From Ignavibacteriaceae bacterium (lineage in GTDB: Bacteria > Bacteroidota > Ignavibacteria > Ignavibacteriales > Ignavibacteriaceae): DNA of 64,000 nt. Shown here piece after piece: positions 48,880 to 59,034 of this stretch. The stretch's first letter is position 1. Each line of letters opens with the position of its first letter. Both the position numbers and the translations under genes were made by a program. The notes beneath the pieces are model-generated. The model did no database searches, had not been told where the DNA came from, and saw only the letters and a program-made list of their open reading frames with translations. The stretch is from positions 62,001 through 126,000 of the forward strand of contig JABWCL010000003.1 in NCBI GenBank assembly GCA_013360295.1. Direction: 5' to 3'.

Positions 48880-50449
48880 ATGATTTTTGTAAAAATTTTA
48901 TCGCCCCGGGTAAATTATCTTTTATCTGCGTCGCGGTGTATCCGTATTCAGTTTCAGTTTCCTTAAGCAGGTCGGCAGAAAGGCTGTGAAGAAAAACTCC
49001 TGATATAGCCGCACTCTCCAGGTCATTAGACTGCGCGAGTAATCCGGCGATCACACCGGTAAGAACATCTCCCGTTCCGATCTTTGCCATTCCGGAATTG
49101 CCAAGCGGATTAATATACGTCTGGCCTTCCGGAGTGAAGATCATTGTCCTGGATGATTTTAGAACAAGGTATGCGCCTGTTTCTTCAACAAAATCAACTC
49201 CGGCTTTGTAGATATTCTTTTCGATATCTTCAGTTTTTAGCCCGGTAAGGACCGCGAACTCACCTGAGTGCGGTGTAAGTATTTTATTTTCAAGATTAAG
49301 TTTTTTATACACTCCGCCGGAGATAGCATTGAGTGCGTCAGCGTCAATCACCCCCGGTAATTCAGGGGTTTCTTTCAATATCTTTACTATAGATTTTTGT
49401 GTTTGAGCTTCCCTGCCAAGTCCCGGACCAATAAGAATAATCTTTCCGGAGGTGAACTCAGACTCAAGTTGTTTCAGGGCTTTTGCTGCAAGAAATCCCT
49501 TATTCTCGTCATCGTAGAATTCAAATACAAGTTCTGATTCATTAGTGGGAAATATCATATTCTTCAGTGAGGCAGGAGCAGCGATTTTCACAGCTCCGGC
49601 TCCGATCTTCAGAGCGGAGTGAGCCGCAAGAAGTGCGGCACCAGGGAAAAACCGTGAACCCGCTACAGCCAGTACTCGTCCGTGGGAATATTTATGCGCT
49701 GTCCGTTCCCGTTCAGGTAAAGAAAAATACGCATCTTCAGGCTCTATAATAAACTTATTCGCTTTTATCTCTCCGTACATAGAGTGGTGAACACCAATAT
49801 CCCCCCTGACGATTTCACCGCAGACTTCAAGTGCTTTTGGCGTGTACAAACCAACTTTAAGTTCTCCTAATGATATGGTAAGATCTGCAAAGAATGCTTC
49901 CTCAGAAAAGAAGAAGCCTGTGTCTCCGTCAATACCGGTAGGGATATCAATCGCGATTTTCTTTGCCGGCAGTTCATTAAGGAAATTAACGGTTTCAGCT
50001 ATCTCCTGCGAAAGTTTTCCCTTCGCACCGCTGCCAAGTATCGCGTCTATAATTACGGTCGCGCTTAGCAGAGCAGGTTTGTAATAATTGGAATTAATTG
50101 TACCGACGTAAATATTTTCAGGCATTGCTTCTTTTATTCTGGAAAGCAGCCTGAAATTGACTAAAGCGTCCGGAGTAAGTTCAGCATCCGAATAGAGAGA
50201 AAATACCTCAACCTTATAACCTCTCACTGCAAAATGACGGGCAATCGCGTAACCATCCCCGCCGTTATTCCCTCTTCCGCAAATTACTGCAATTTTATCA
50301 AATTTTGAATTCAGCCCCAGTTTGTCAATAGCAATATTCACGGAATTGATTGCGGCATTTTCCATTAGCAGAAGAGAAGGAAACGAAAAATAATTGATCG
50401 CCTCACTGTCAACCTGCCTTATTTGTCCGGTTGTATAAAGGGGCAGCAT
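48872..50449 (-). CDS. nnr: bifunctional NAD(P)H-hydrate epimerase/dehydratase
   Basis: 525 residues, the fused form. The N-terminal epimerase (about 1-215) shows ICGRGNNGGDGYAIARHFAVRGY and KIAIDIPTGIDGDTG. The C-terminal ADP-dependent dehydratase (about 230-525) shows GRVLAVAGSRFFPGAALLAAHSALKIGAG, LIGPGLGR, LTPHSGEFAVLTG and KIGTGDVLTGVIAGLLA. The enzyme repairs hydrated NADH and NADPH. It is 8 bp downstream of nuoN, so it sits at the end of the complex I gene run, a sensible place for a nicotinamide repair function. Confidence 0.95.
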   Translation of the reverse strand: MLPLYTTGQIRQVDSEAINYFSFPSLLLMENAAINSVNIAIDKLGLNSKFDKIAVICGRGNNGGDGYAIARHFAVRGYKVEVFSLYSDAELTPDALVNFRLLSRIKEAMPENIYVGTINSNYYKPALLSATVIIDAILGSGAKGKLSQEIAETVNFLNELPAKKIAIDIPTGIDGDTGFFFSEEAFFADLTISLGELKVGLYTPKALEVCGEIVRGDIGVHHSMYGEIKANKFIIEPEDAYFSLPERERTAHKYSHGRVLAVAGSRFFPGAALLAAHSALKIGAGAVKIAAPASLKNMIFPTNESELVFEFYDDENKGFLAAKALKQLESEFTSGKIILIGPGLGREAQTQKSIVKILKETPELPGVIDADALNAISGGVYKKLNLENKILTPHSGEFAVLTGLKTEDIEKNIYKAGVDFVEETGAYLVLKSSRTMIFTPEGQTYINPLGNSGMAKIGTGDVLTGVIAGLLAQSNDLESAAISGVFLHSLSADLLKETETEYGYTATQIKDNLPGAIKFLQKSFA

Positions 50450-50457
50450 AAGTAACT

Positions 50458-51885
50458 CTAAAATGTACTGTTAATAAGATTAATAATTGAACCCGGCGCA
50501 ACTCCCATAATAATAATGAGGAGCACCGATATCATAATCCCCAGCATCGCGGATGTCGACGGGGTAACCATTACTATCTCATCAGAATTATCAAAGTACA
50601 TAACCACAATAAGCCTGAGATAGAAGTAAACGCTTATCACAGATGAGATCACGCCTACAATCGCGAGCCAGGTCATTCCGGCTTCGATTGCCGAAAGGAA
50701 TACATAATACTTGCCAAAGAATCCGGCGAATGGAGGAATACCGCTGAGAGCGAACATTGTAAGTGCCATTAATCCGGCAAGTACGGGTTGCTTAAAACCT
50801 AAACCCTTATAATCACTAAACTCCGTGCCTCTGAGATCCCTTTTCTCAATAAGACTTATCAAACCAAAAGCGGCAAGGTTCATAAAAGTGTATGCCACCA
50901 GATAGAAGATCACACCCGATACACCTTTTTCATTCCACGCGGCTAAACCTATAAGCATATAACCCGCGTGAGCTATGGAAGAGTAAGCGAGCATTCTTTT
51001 CAGATCATTCTGAGAAATCGCGACAATCGAACCGTAAAGCATCGAAAGAACCGCCAGGACTGAAATAACAGGCGTAAAGAAAGAGGGATAAGCAGCCTGT
51101 ATAATCGGCGAGAAAATTATTATCAGCGCGCTGAAAGCAGCGGCTTTGCCGGTAGTTGACATCAGTGCGGTAACTGAAGTAGGCGCTCCCTGGTAAACAT
51201 CGGGAACCCACATATGAAATGGTACCGCAGCTATTTTAAATGAAAATCCGATGATGAATAAGAGTGTGCCTGTTAAAAACAGCGGGCTTGTTTTGAGCGT
51301 TTCGTAACCAATCACGATTTCGGTGATCGAGAGAGAGCCTACCGCGCCGTAAATAAGTCCAAGACCGAACACGAGAAAACCTGTGGCGAATGAACCAAGA
51401 AGGAAGTACTTTAGTGCGGCCTCGAGTGAGCGTTCATTCCGCCTGTTGAATCCTGCCAGAACATAAAAACAAACCGACATCTGCTCAAGTCCGATAAAGA
51501 TCATAATAAAGTCGGTCGCGCCGGAAATAAGCATCATCCCCAAAACCGAAGAAAGAAGCATTATATAATACTCACCGAAGTGAATTCCAGCCTTTTTAAT
51601 ATACTCCATGGATAAGAGTGAGACAACCGCGGCGCCAAAACTAAAAAGGAAAAAGAAGATGTTAACTCTTCCGCCTGTGAGAAATTTATCTTCAAAAACA
51701 AGAGCTGTGTGATCGAGAAGGATGAGTGATAAATAAGCGACCGACAACAATAGTACGAAAGTGAACCAGCCGAGAATTTTCTCACTTTCCTTTACAAGCA
51801 TCTCGATTATAAGAGTAGCAAGAATACCCACCCCGATTAATAGTACGGGTGAAAGACTTATCAGATCGTGTACAGTAAACGTCAT
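50458..51885 (-). CDS. nuoN: NADH-quinone oxidoreductase subunit N
   Basis: 475 residues with about 14 membrane segments. An antiporter-like proton-pumping subunit: FIGLEQMSVCFYVLAGFNRRNERSLEAALKYFLLGSFATG carries the conserved TM5 Glu region, and GFSFKIAAVPFHMWVPDVYQGAPTSVTALMSTTGKAAAF the TM7-8 Lys region. It belongs to the membrane arm of complex I. It is separated from nuoM by the antiporter gene. Confidence 0.95.
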   Translation of the reverse strand: MTFTVHDLISLSPVLLIGVGILATLIIEMLVKESEKILGWFTFVLLLSVAYLSLILLDHTALVFEDKFLTGGRVNIFFFLFSFGAAVVSLLSMEYIKKAGIHFGEYYIMLLSSVLGMMLISGATDFIMIFIGLEQMSVCFYVLAGFNRRNERSLEAALKYFLLGSFATGFLVFGLGLIYGAVGSLSITEIVIGYETLKTSPLFLTGTLLFIIGFSFKIAAVPFHMWVPDVYQGAPTSVTALMSTTGKAAAFSALIIIFSPIIQAAYPSFFTPVISVLAVLSMLYGSIVAISQNDLKRMLAYSSIAHAGYMLIGLAAWNEKGVSGVIFYLVAYTFMNLAAFGLISLIEKRDLRGTEFSDYKGLGFKQPVLAGLMALTMFALSGIPPFAGFFGKYYVFLSAIEAGMTWLAIVGVISSVISVYFYLRLIVVMYFDNSDEIVMVTPSTSAMLGIMISVLLIIIMGVAPGSIINLINSTF

Positions 51886-51964
51886 AGTTTAGAGGCTCAA
51901 TTATTAAGTTTTTACAAATAAATTATTAAGATAAGGGTTTATGGCAAGTTTGGAAAACCAATTT

Positions 51965-53278
51965 TTAGAACTTGCCGGGTGCCCAATAAAAGAATACAAA
52001 CCAGATAACCGCGAACAGGGGTAACAAAACAGGGATTGAATACTTGTAAATGTATTCGAAAAATCCCGGCATTTTTATTCCGCTTCTCTCGCTTATCGAT
52101 TTAACCATAAAATTCGGACCGTTTCCAATATACGTCATTGCGCCAAAAAATACCGCAGCCACCGATATCGCCTGAAGATAGATTGTATCCTCTGAAACGA
52201 ACTGGCGGACATCTCCGATAACGTTGATGTCAAGCGCATATTTACCCATCGCGGCGCTTAAAAAGTTCAGGTATGTCGGGGCATTATCGAGGAAAGCTGA
52301 AGCGGTTCCTGTTGCCCAGTAAAAAGTATTTTGATCGAGGGATTCCCTATAAACAGCAGCCTCGTGAGAGACTAATTGAAGCGCGGGAATCATTGTAAAG
52401 AAAATCCCGAAAAAAAGGTACGCAACTTCTTTTATCGGCATAAAATTAAATTCGTTCAGTTCCCTGACAGCCGGCCTAGATAATTTATACGCGGAGAAAG
52501 CAATTACGATAAACAGCAATTCCCTTATCCCGAGCGGCATGAAGGTTATCTTTGGCACAAACGAAAAAACTGACGGATCAATAAAAACGCAAAGTATTAT
52601 AAGCCCGAGGAATAAAAAATTACTGCTCCCCTGCAGGTTCAGTTTGAAGGGCATACCCCGCATATCATCCTCAAATCTCTTTGAGTGTTTCCTGTCAAGG
52701 AAATAGAAAACTAATAATACAAGAAAAATTGTTGGAAGCCAGATGAAGAACACGTTCTTCAGCACCCAGAAAAATGGTACTCCTCTGAGGAATCCCAGAA
52801 ACAACGGAGGGTCACCGATCGGGGTAAGCGCACCGCTGATATTACTCACAATAAAAATAAAAAAGATAATGTGATAAGGCCGTAGCTTGTTGCTGTTTAT
52901 TTTAATAAACGGCCTGATCAGAAGCATTGACGCACCGGTGGTTCCGATAAAATTTGAGAGGACGGCTCCCGCTAAAAGGAAAAGAGCATTATTCAACGGT
53001 GTTGGGCTTAGCTGCAGGTTAATAAATATCCCGCCTGTTACGGTAAACAGGACAGCCAAAAGCAGTATAAATGAAAGATACTCCTGCAGGGCGTGGTAAG
53101 GGCTGTGTGTATCGTTATAGTATAGTATATAGTGGGAGGCTACCAGCAGCCCTAGAATAATACTAATAATGGGGTAATTCTTTTCCCAGAAGTGGGGAAA
53201 GAAAATCGGCCCGGAAGCAATCATAAGAAGGAGGGCCACAAATGGTAAAACCAGATAAAGCGGTGGAATAAAACTCAT
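51965..53278 (-). CDS. NhaD-like sodium:proton antiporter inside the nuo cluster
   Basis: 437 residues with about 11-12 membrane segments. Ion-transporter-superfamily motifs: NFIGTTGASMLLIRPFIKIN and VSNISGALTPIGDPPLFLGFLRGVPFFW near 105-170, and FLDNAPTYLNFLSAAMG with MTYIGNGPNFMVKSISERSGIKMPGFF in the second half. This is the NhaD-type pattern. It lies between nuoM (43 bp) and nuoN (79 bp), all on the minus strand. An nhaD gene is known within the complex I operon of Rhodothermus marinus, so this arrangement is shared. It may couple Na+ and H+ gradients made by respiration. Confidence 0.85.
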   Translation of the reverse strand: MSFIPPLYLVLPFVALLLMIASGPIFFPHFWEKNYPIISIILGLLVASHYILYYNDTHSPYHALQEYLSFILLLAVLFTVTGGIFINLQLSPTPLNNALFLLAGAVLSNFIGTTGASMLLIRPFIKINSNKLRPYHIIFFIFIVSNISGALTPIGDPPLFLGFLRGVPFFWVLKNVFFIWLPTIFLVLLVFYFLDRKHSKRFEDDMRGMPFKLNLQGSSNFLFLGLIILCVFIDPSVFSFVPKITFMPLGIRELLFIVIAFSAYKLSRPAVRELNEFNFMPIKEVAYLFFGIFFTMIPALQLVSHEAAVYRESLDQNTFYWATGTASAFLDNAPTYLNFLSAAMGKYALDINVIGDVRQFVSEDTIYLQAISVAAVFFGAMTYIGNGPNFMVKSISERSGIKMPGFFEYIYKYSIPVLLPLFAVIWFVFFYWAPGKF

Positions 53279-53321
53279 TCACTCCCCCGCTTTATAACTG
53301 AATTTAACAATTTTCGTCTTA

Positions 53322-54854
53322 TCAGCGGATAATAATCCCATTAACACTTAGTATGGAATTTACGAGTGCTGACGAATACTTGTCAGTCATTTGCAGGAAT
53401 GTTGTAGGATACACGCCAATCCAGACTATAAAAATGATAAGAGTAACCATTATAAACAGTTCTTTTCCGTTCATATCAGTGAGACCGCGGAGTTCCAGCT
53501 TTTTAACCGGCCCAAAAAAGATTCTTTGGTACATCCATAAAAGATAGACCGCCGCGAAGATCACGCCTGACGCCGCAACAATGGCATACATCCAATTTGA
53601 TAAAACAGGCGATTTGAAAGCGCCGATTAAAATAAGAAACTCACCGATAAAGCCGTTTAAGCCCGGCAATCCGATTGAAGAGAGCGCCACAATAAGCATC
53701 ACTGCAGAATATACCGGCACAACAGCCGCGATTCCGCCATAATCTGCTATCTGGCGTGTGTGTGTTCTTTCGTAAATAAAACCTACCAAAAGGAAGAGTG
53801 CCCCGGTAGATAAACCGTGGTTGATCATCTGGATAATCGCACCCTGCATTCCTTCCGGTGTGAAGGCGAAAATTCCGAGAACTACGAATCCAAGATGCGA
53901 CACCGAGGAATACGCGACTAATTTTTTCATATCCTTCTGCACCATCGCCACCAGCGCGCCATATATTACACCGATAACAGCTAACAATGAAATCCAGCCA
54001 GCGTATTCAACCGAAGCCTGTGGAAATAACGGAAGGCAGAACCTTACAAGTCCGTAGGTACCCATCTTGAGAAGCACTCCCGCAAGAATAACGCTTCCTG
54101 CGGTTGGGGCCTCAACGTGAGCATCCGGCAGCCAGGTGTGTAGCGGAAACAAGGGCACTTTGATCGCGAAACTCAGAGCGAAAGCAAAGAACAGATAAGT
54201 CTGTATATCCAGTCCTAAAGCCGGTGAGACTTTGTACAACTCCAGAAGATTTGTCGTAAAGTAACCTGTTGATGATGAAGCATAAACCGCAAGCCATATT
54301 ATCGCAACAAGCATCAGGAGGCTTCCGAACATTGTGTAGATAAAAAACTTAACGGAAGCGTAGATCCTTCGCTCCCCTCCCCAGATCCCGATAATAAAAT
54401 ACATTGGGATCAGCATTGCTTCCCAGAATACGTAGAACAGGAACAGATCGAGCGAAATAAAAACGCCTATCATTCCCATCTCCAGGACGAGCATAAAGAA
54501 TGTGAATTCTTTAACCTTTATCTGAATGGAATTCCACGTTGAAAGAAGTGTCAGAGGAGTAAGAAAAGTTGTAAGTAATACGAGTATCAGTGAAAGCCCG
54601 TCCACACCCACATAATACGAGATGCTCAGGTCACTGATCCAGGAATATTTAAACTCAAACTGGAATTTGTCAAAGCCATAAACCCCGGAGTCAAATGAAT
54701 AATATACAAGCAGTGATATTATAAAAGTAACGAGCGACGTAAATAACCCGAAGTAACGGATCGCGTTCTTATTGGCCGATGGGAATACCATCAGGAGCAA
54801 AGCGCCTGCAAGCGGCACAAATAAAAGATAATTCAGAATTGTACTTGTTTCCAT
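53322..54854 (-). CDS. nuoM: NADH-quinone oxidoreductase subunit M
   Basis: 510 residues, about 14 membrane segments. Antiporter-like subunit with FVFWEAMLIPMYFIIGIWGGERRIYASVKFFIYTMFGSLLML (TM5 Glu) and FALSFAIKVPLFPLHTWLPDAHVEAPTAGSVILAGVLLKMGTYGLVRF (TM7-8 Lys and loop). It starts 3 bp after the nuoL stop. Confidence 0.96.
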   Translation of the reverse strand: METSTILNYLLFVPLAGALLLMVFPSANKNAIRYFGLFTSLVTFIISLLVYYSFDSGVYGFDKFQFEFKYSWISDLSISYYVGVDGLSLILVLLTTFLTPLTLLSTWNSIQIKVKEFTFFMLVLEMGMIGVFISLDLFLFYVFWEAMLIPMYFIIGIWGGERRIYASVKFFIYTMFGSLLMLVAIIWLAVYASSSTGYFTTNLLELYKVSPALGLDIQTYLFFAFALSFAIKVPLFPLHTWLPDAHVEAPTAGSVILAGVLLKMGTYGLVRFCLPLFPQASVEYAGWISLLAVIGVIYGALVAMVQKDMKKLVAYSSVSHLGFVVLGIFAFTPEGMQGAIIQMINHGLSTGALFLLVGFIYERTHTRQIADYGGIAAVVPVYSAVMLIVALSSIGLPGLNGFIGEFLILIGAFKSPVLSNWMYAIVAASGVIFAAVYLLWMYQRIFFGPVKKLELRGLTDMNGKELFIMVTLIIFIVWIGVYPTTFLQMTDKYSSALVNSILSVNGIIIR

Positions 54855-54857
54855 AAA

Positions 54858-56798
54858 CTACAAACTCGCCATAATCCAGAAAAATGCGATAACAATACCG
54901 AGGACCATAATGACAGCGTAAAACTGGGCGACACCTGTCTGCATTTTTCTTATTTGTGAAGCAAATGATTCTATTAATGAAGCAGTCTTATTTACAAGCC
55001 CATCAATAATTTTTACATCCGTAAATTTCCATAAGAATCCGTCCGATACTTTAACAATCGGGCTAATGATGGCTTTATCGTATGCTTCGTCAATAAGGTA
55101 TTTATTAAAAAGAAGTCTGTAAAGACCCGGAAATTTCAGGGATGCTGATTCGGCAATATCTTTTCTCTTCAGGTAAACAAAACGCGCGAAGTATATCGCG
55201 CCGGCGGCGGCCGCTACAGACACAGCCATCAGGAGTATTTCCTCGAAATGGGAGTGTGCGCCGTGTTTAGCTAAAAGTGAGTTTGCGGGCTTGAATACAG
55301 GATCTAACCAGTTTTTAATCTGATTTCCCCCGCTTCCCGAAAAAATTTCCGGGATACCTATAAAACCGCCAATCACACTCAGTATCGCGAGTACAATCAG
55401 TGGAACGGTCATTACTTTCGGGGACTCGTGCGGATGAACGTGGTGATGATCAAATCTCCCCTCACCTTCAAATGTCAGCGAATACAGGCGGAACATATAA
55501 AAAGCGGTAAGCATTGCGGTGATCGCGCCGACCAGCCAGAAGGCAAAACCCGCGTTTGCGTATGAATACCAAAGTATTTCGTCCTTACTGAAGAAACCTG
55601 AAAAAGGAGGTATACCTGAAATTGCTATGGCGCCTGTTAAAAATGTCAGGTAAGTGACGGGCATATATTTTTTAAGTCCACCGTATTTCTGAATGTTCTG
55701 TTCCTCGTGCATTCCGTGAATTACAGATCCCGCTGCAAGAAATAAAAGTGCTTTAAAGAATGCGTGCGTCATCACGTGGAAAATACCGGCAGTGAATGCT
55801 CCGACACCCATCGCCAGAAACATATATCCTAACTGGCTGACGGTGGAATACGCAAGCACTTTTTTAATGTCATTCTGAACAAGTCCGATGGATGCGGCAA
55901 AGATGGCAGTCAGTAGGCCAACGACAGCAACAACCATCATAATTGTTGGAGCGGAAGCGTAAATAACCGAAGTTCTCGCGACCATATAAACTCCGGCAGT
56001 AACCATTGTCGCGGCGTGTATAAGCGCTGATACTGGTGTTGGGCCTGCCATTGCGTCCGGAAGCCATACATAAAGCGGTATCTGAGCTGATTTTCCCGTC
56101 GCACCTATAAATAAGAATAACGCGATCATATTAAACGTACTCTCAGGAATTCCACCCAGTTTTACCTGTGCAAATACCTCTTCAAACCTGAGTGAATTGA
56201 ACGTAAGGTAGATAATAAACATTCCGATGAGAAAACCAAAATCACCAATCCTGTTAACGACAAAAGCTTTTTTGGCGGCATCGGCAGTTGTGCTGTTCTC
56301 AAATTTGCGGTCATACCAAAACCCGATGAGAAGGTAAGAACAGAGCCCCACTCCCTCCCAGCCGAGGAATAACAACACAAAGTTATCAGCAAGTATCAGA
56401 TTCATCATGGCAAATATGAAGAGGTTCAGATAAGCGAAAAATCTCCAGAAACCTTTATCTCCGTGCATATAGCCGATGGAGTAGACGTGAATCACGAAGC
56501 CCACACCGGTAACTACAAGAGCCATAAGTATTGAGAGAGGGTCAACCTGGTAACCGATCGGTATATTCAGGTAGTCAACCTTTATCCACTGAAAAAGATT
56601 AACGATGAAATGGCGTTCAGCGGCAGGCTTACCAAGGAGTTCAAAAAAGATACCAAGGCTGATAAGGAATGAGATCCCTACGGCTCCGCTCCCGATAACT
56701 CCGATTACCTTTTCATTTTTAATTTTTGGTCCGAGCAAACCATTGATCGCGAAACCGATCAAAGGAAGCAACACTGTTAAGTAAATTAAATCAATCAT
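54858..56798 (-). CDS. nuoL: NADH-quinone oxidoreductase subunit L
   Basis: 646 residues. The largest antiporter-like subunit, with LFLGWEGVGLCSYLLIGFWYDR, ATGKSAQIPLYVWLPDAMAGPTPVSALIHAATMVTAGVYMVAR and HVMTHAFFKALLFLAAGSVIHG. The last 150 residues hold the amphipathic lateral helix and closing membrane helix. A His-rich loop (GRFDHHHVHPHESPK) lies near residue 450, as in many NuoL proteins. Cotranscribed with nuoK 18 bp upstream. Confidence 0.97.
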   Translation of the reverse strand: MIDLIYLTVLLPLIGFAINGLLGPKIKNEKVIGVIGSGAVGISFLISLGIFFELLGKPAAERHFIVNLFQWIKVDYLNIPIGYQVDPLSILMALVVTGVGFVIHVYSIGYMHGDKGFWRFFAYLNLFIFAMMNLILADNFVLLFLGWEGVGLCSYLLIGFWYDRKFENSTTADAAKKAFVVNRIGDFGFLIGMFIIYLTFNSLRFEEVFAQVKLGGIPESTFNMIALFLFIGATGKSAQIPLYVWLPDAMAGPTPVSALIHAATMVTAGVYMVARTSVIYASAPTIMMVVAVVGLLTAIFAASIGLVQNDIKKVLAYSTVSQLGYMFLAMGVGAFTAGIFHVMTHAFFKALLFLAAGSVIHGMHEEQNIQKYGGLKKYMPVTYLTFLTGAIAISGIPPFSGFFSKDEILWYSYANAGFAFWLVGAITAMLTAFYMFRLYSLTFEGEGRFDHHHVHPHESPKVMTVPLIVLAILSVIGGFIGIPEIFSGSGGNQIKNWLDPVFKPANSLLAKHGAHSHFEEILLMAVSVAAAAGAIYFARFVYLKRKDIAESASLKFPGLYRLLFNKYLIDEAYDKAIISPIVKVSDGFLWKFTDVKIIDGLVNKTASLIESFASQIRKMQTGVAQFYAVIMVLGIVIAFFWIMASL

Positions 56799-56816
56799 CC
56801 GGTTAAACTTTCAGAA

Positions 56817-57119
56817 TTACCACTTAAGAATATTTATTTCATCAAGGTTCACGGTCAGTTTGTTCCTGAATATAGCGATAATAATCGCGAGCCCGACCGC
56901 GGCCTCAGCGGCTGCAACCGCCATTACGAAGAAAACAACCAACTGCCCGGTAACATTTCCGAGGTATGATGAGAATGTAACAAATACAAGATTCGCGGAA
57001 TTAAGCATCAGTTCGATCGACATAAACACCACGATCGCGTTCCTTCTGGTGATCACTCCAACCACCCCTGTAACAAACATAAATGAACTTAAAAATAAAT
57101 AATGCTCTATTGGGATCAT
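56817..57119 (-). CDS. nuoK: NADH-quinone oxidoreductase subunit K
   Basis: 100 residues, three membrane helices. Family pattern [47 protein letters not shown] with the conserved Glu in MSIELMLN, and [17 protein letters not shown] with the second conserved Glu. It starts 3 bp after nuoJ. Confidence 0.97.
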   Translation of the reverse strand: MIPIEHYLFLSSFMFVTGVVGVITRRNAIVVFMSIELMLNSANLVFVTFSSYLGNVTGQLVVFFVMAVAAAEAAVGLAIIIAIFRNKLTVNLDEINILKW

Positions 57120-57122
57120 TTT

Positions 57123-57638
57123 TTACTCAAATTTTTTCTTTGCTAAAACCATTGCGCCTATTGACGCTGCTAACAACAAAAAGCCGATCGCTTCAAACGG
57201 AAGAAGGTAACTTGTCATAAGCTCCCAACCGATCCTTTCAACAGTGCCAACTTCCAGAGACTGCTCAGAGTGCCCGCCTGAAGTAAACATTGATGTTCCG
57301 GAAATGATAAGGAACATCAACTGGCCAAGGACTATTACACCTATCCCAATCGTAAGCATCTTAAAGCTTTTTCTCTCCTGAAAGTAATTCCTCTCCGCTT
57401 CGGGCCTTATCAGCATTATTACGAACAGGAAGAGCACCATGATGGCACCGGCGTAAACTATCACCTGCACGACCGCGATGAACTGCGCGTACAGTGTGAG
57501 ATACACTCCGGCAAGCCCGGCGAAATTAAGGATCAGGGAAAGCGCGGACAACACAGGATTTTTTGATGAGATAACCAGGATGGATGTCACAATTGAAATT
57601 GCCGCGAAAAAATAAAATAATACTGATTCAAGACTCAT
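57123..57638 (-). CDS. nuoJ: NADH-quinone oxidoreductase subunit J
   Basis: 171 residues, five membrane helices. Pattern NPVLSALSLILNFAGLAGVYLTLYAQFIAVVQVIVYAGAIMVLFLFVIMLI, containing the conserved pi-bulge region of TM3, then a hydrophilic linker and a last helix ending VLAKKKFE. It is the first nuo gene seen here; asnS lies 8 bp upstream, so nuoA-I must be elsewhere in the genome. Confidence 0.95.
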   Translation of the reverse strand: MSLESVLFYFFAAISIVTSILVISSKNPVLSALSLILNFAGLAGVYLTLYAQFIAVVQVIVYAGAIMVLFLFVIMLIRPEAERNYFQERKSFKMLTIGIGVIVLGQLMFLIISGTSMFTSGGHSEQSLEVGTVERIGWELMTSYLLPFEAIGFLLLAASIGAMVLAKKKFE

Positions 57639-57646
57639 TTCGATAC

Positions 57647-58942
57647 CTAAGGAGTATTTCTGTAAATCATTCTTGCAAAAGGAACGGTCTCTCTGACGTG
57701 GTCAAGGCCACATATCCAGCCAACCGTGCGTTCCAATCCGAGCCCGAATCCGGCGTGCGGAACAGTACCAAATTTTCTTAGATCAAGGTACCACTCGAAA
57801 GCTTCCCTGGGAAGATTATGTTCCTGAATCCTGCTTAGCAGAACATCAAAATTATCCTCCCTCTGGCTGCCGCCGATTATCTCTCCGTAACCTTCGGGTG
57901 CGAGAACATCCACCGCAAGCGCGAATTTCTCGTTCTCAGGATCGCGTTTCATATAAAAAGCTTTCACTTCCGATGGGTAACGATGCACCATCACAGGACG
58001 GTCAAACTGATTGGATATGATAGTCTCATCGCCGCCGCCAAGATCGTTGCCATACTCAAAATCAACGCCATTTTTGCGCAGTATCTCCACTGCCTCATCA
58101 TAGCTGATCCTGGGCAGTGGTCTTTTAACATTCTGAAGTTTTGTGATATCCCGTTCAAGAGTTTTTAAATCCTCTCCCCTCTCGGCGAGTACTGTCTGAA
58201 CAACGTATTCAAGGAATTCTTCGGCAAGGTCCATATTATCATTAAGATCGGCGAATGCAACTTCAGGTTCCACCATCCAGAATTCTGTCAGATGTCTGCG
58301 GGTTTTCGATTTTTCCGCACGGAATGTCGGGCCGAAAGTATATACCTTACCCAATGCAAGAGCGCTCGCTTCAGCATAAAGTTGTCCGGATTGTGTAAGG
58401 TATGCCTTACCTAAATCGAAGTAGTCTGTTTCAAAAAGAGTCGATGTACCTTCGCACGCGGCAGGGGTTAAAATCGGGGAATCCACGAGCGTAAATCCTT
58501 TGTTATCAAAGAAATCGCGGATGGCTTTAACGATCCTGTGACGTATTTTCAAAATAGCAGTCTGACGTGCCGAACGAAGCCAAAGATGGCGGTGATCCAT
58601 CAGGAATTCAATCCCGTGATCCTTCGGAGTAATGGGGTAATCTTCTGAATAACCTATAACTTGGAGGTCCTTTGCATCAAGTTCGAACCCGCCGGGAGCC
58701 CGTTTTTCTTCCTTTACAACTCCGGTAACGATTACGGAGGATTCCTGACCAACTTTATCAGTTAATTCAAAAACCTCAGGAGTAACATTACCTTTAAAAT
58801 AAACGCACTGAAGCAATCCGGTGCCGTCACGCAGTATCAGAAAATGAAGTTTTCCGCTGGACCTTTTGTTATAAACCCAACCCGGGATTGAGATTTCCTG
58901 TCCAACATACTTACCTAGTTCATTAATATAAATTTTTGCCAT
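57647..58942 (-). CDS. asnS: asparagine--tRNA ligase
   Basis: 431 residues. N-terminal OB-fold anticodon domain (about 1-100, [32 protein letters not shown]), then the class II core with [26 protein letters not shown], motif 2 [28 protein letters not shown], and motif 3 [28 protein letters not shown]. The motif 2-3 residues match AsnRS rather than AspRS. It immediately precedes nuoJ, an unusual pairing that suggests shared transcription. Confidence 0.95.
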   Translation of the reverse strand: MAKIYINELGKYVGQEISIPGWVYNKRSSGKLHFLILRDGTGLLQCVYFKGNVTPEVFELTDKVGQESSVIVTGVVKEEKRAPGGFELDAKDLQVIGYSEDYPITPKDHGIEFLMDHRHLWLRSARQTAILKIRHRIVKAIRDFFDNKGFTLVDSPILTPAACEGTSTLFETDYFDLGKAYLTQSGQLYAEASALALGKVYTFGPTFRAEKSKTRRHLTEFWMVEPEVAFADLNDNMDLAEEFLEYVVQTVLAERGEDLKTLERDITKLQNVKRPLPRISYDEAVEILRKNGVDFEYGNDLGGGDETIISNQFDRPVMVHRYPSEVKAFYMKRDPENEKFALAVDVLAPEGYGEIIGGSQREDNFDVLLSRIQEHNLPREAFEWYLDLRKFGTVPHAGFGLGLERTVGWICGLDHVRETVPFARMIYRNTP

Positions 58943-59034
58943 TATCTTATGGGTACTTTTGGAAATAGAAAAGCAAATATATGAAAAGATTTAGAATAGT
59001 TAAAAGGAAGAGAAAACGATATTAACGAAGGTTT

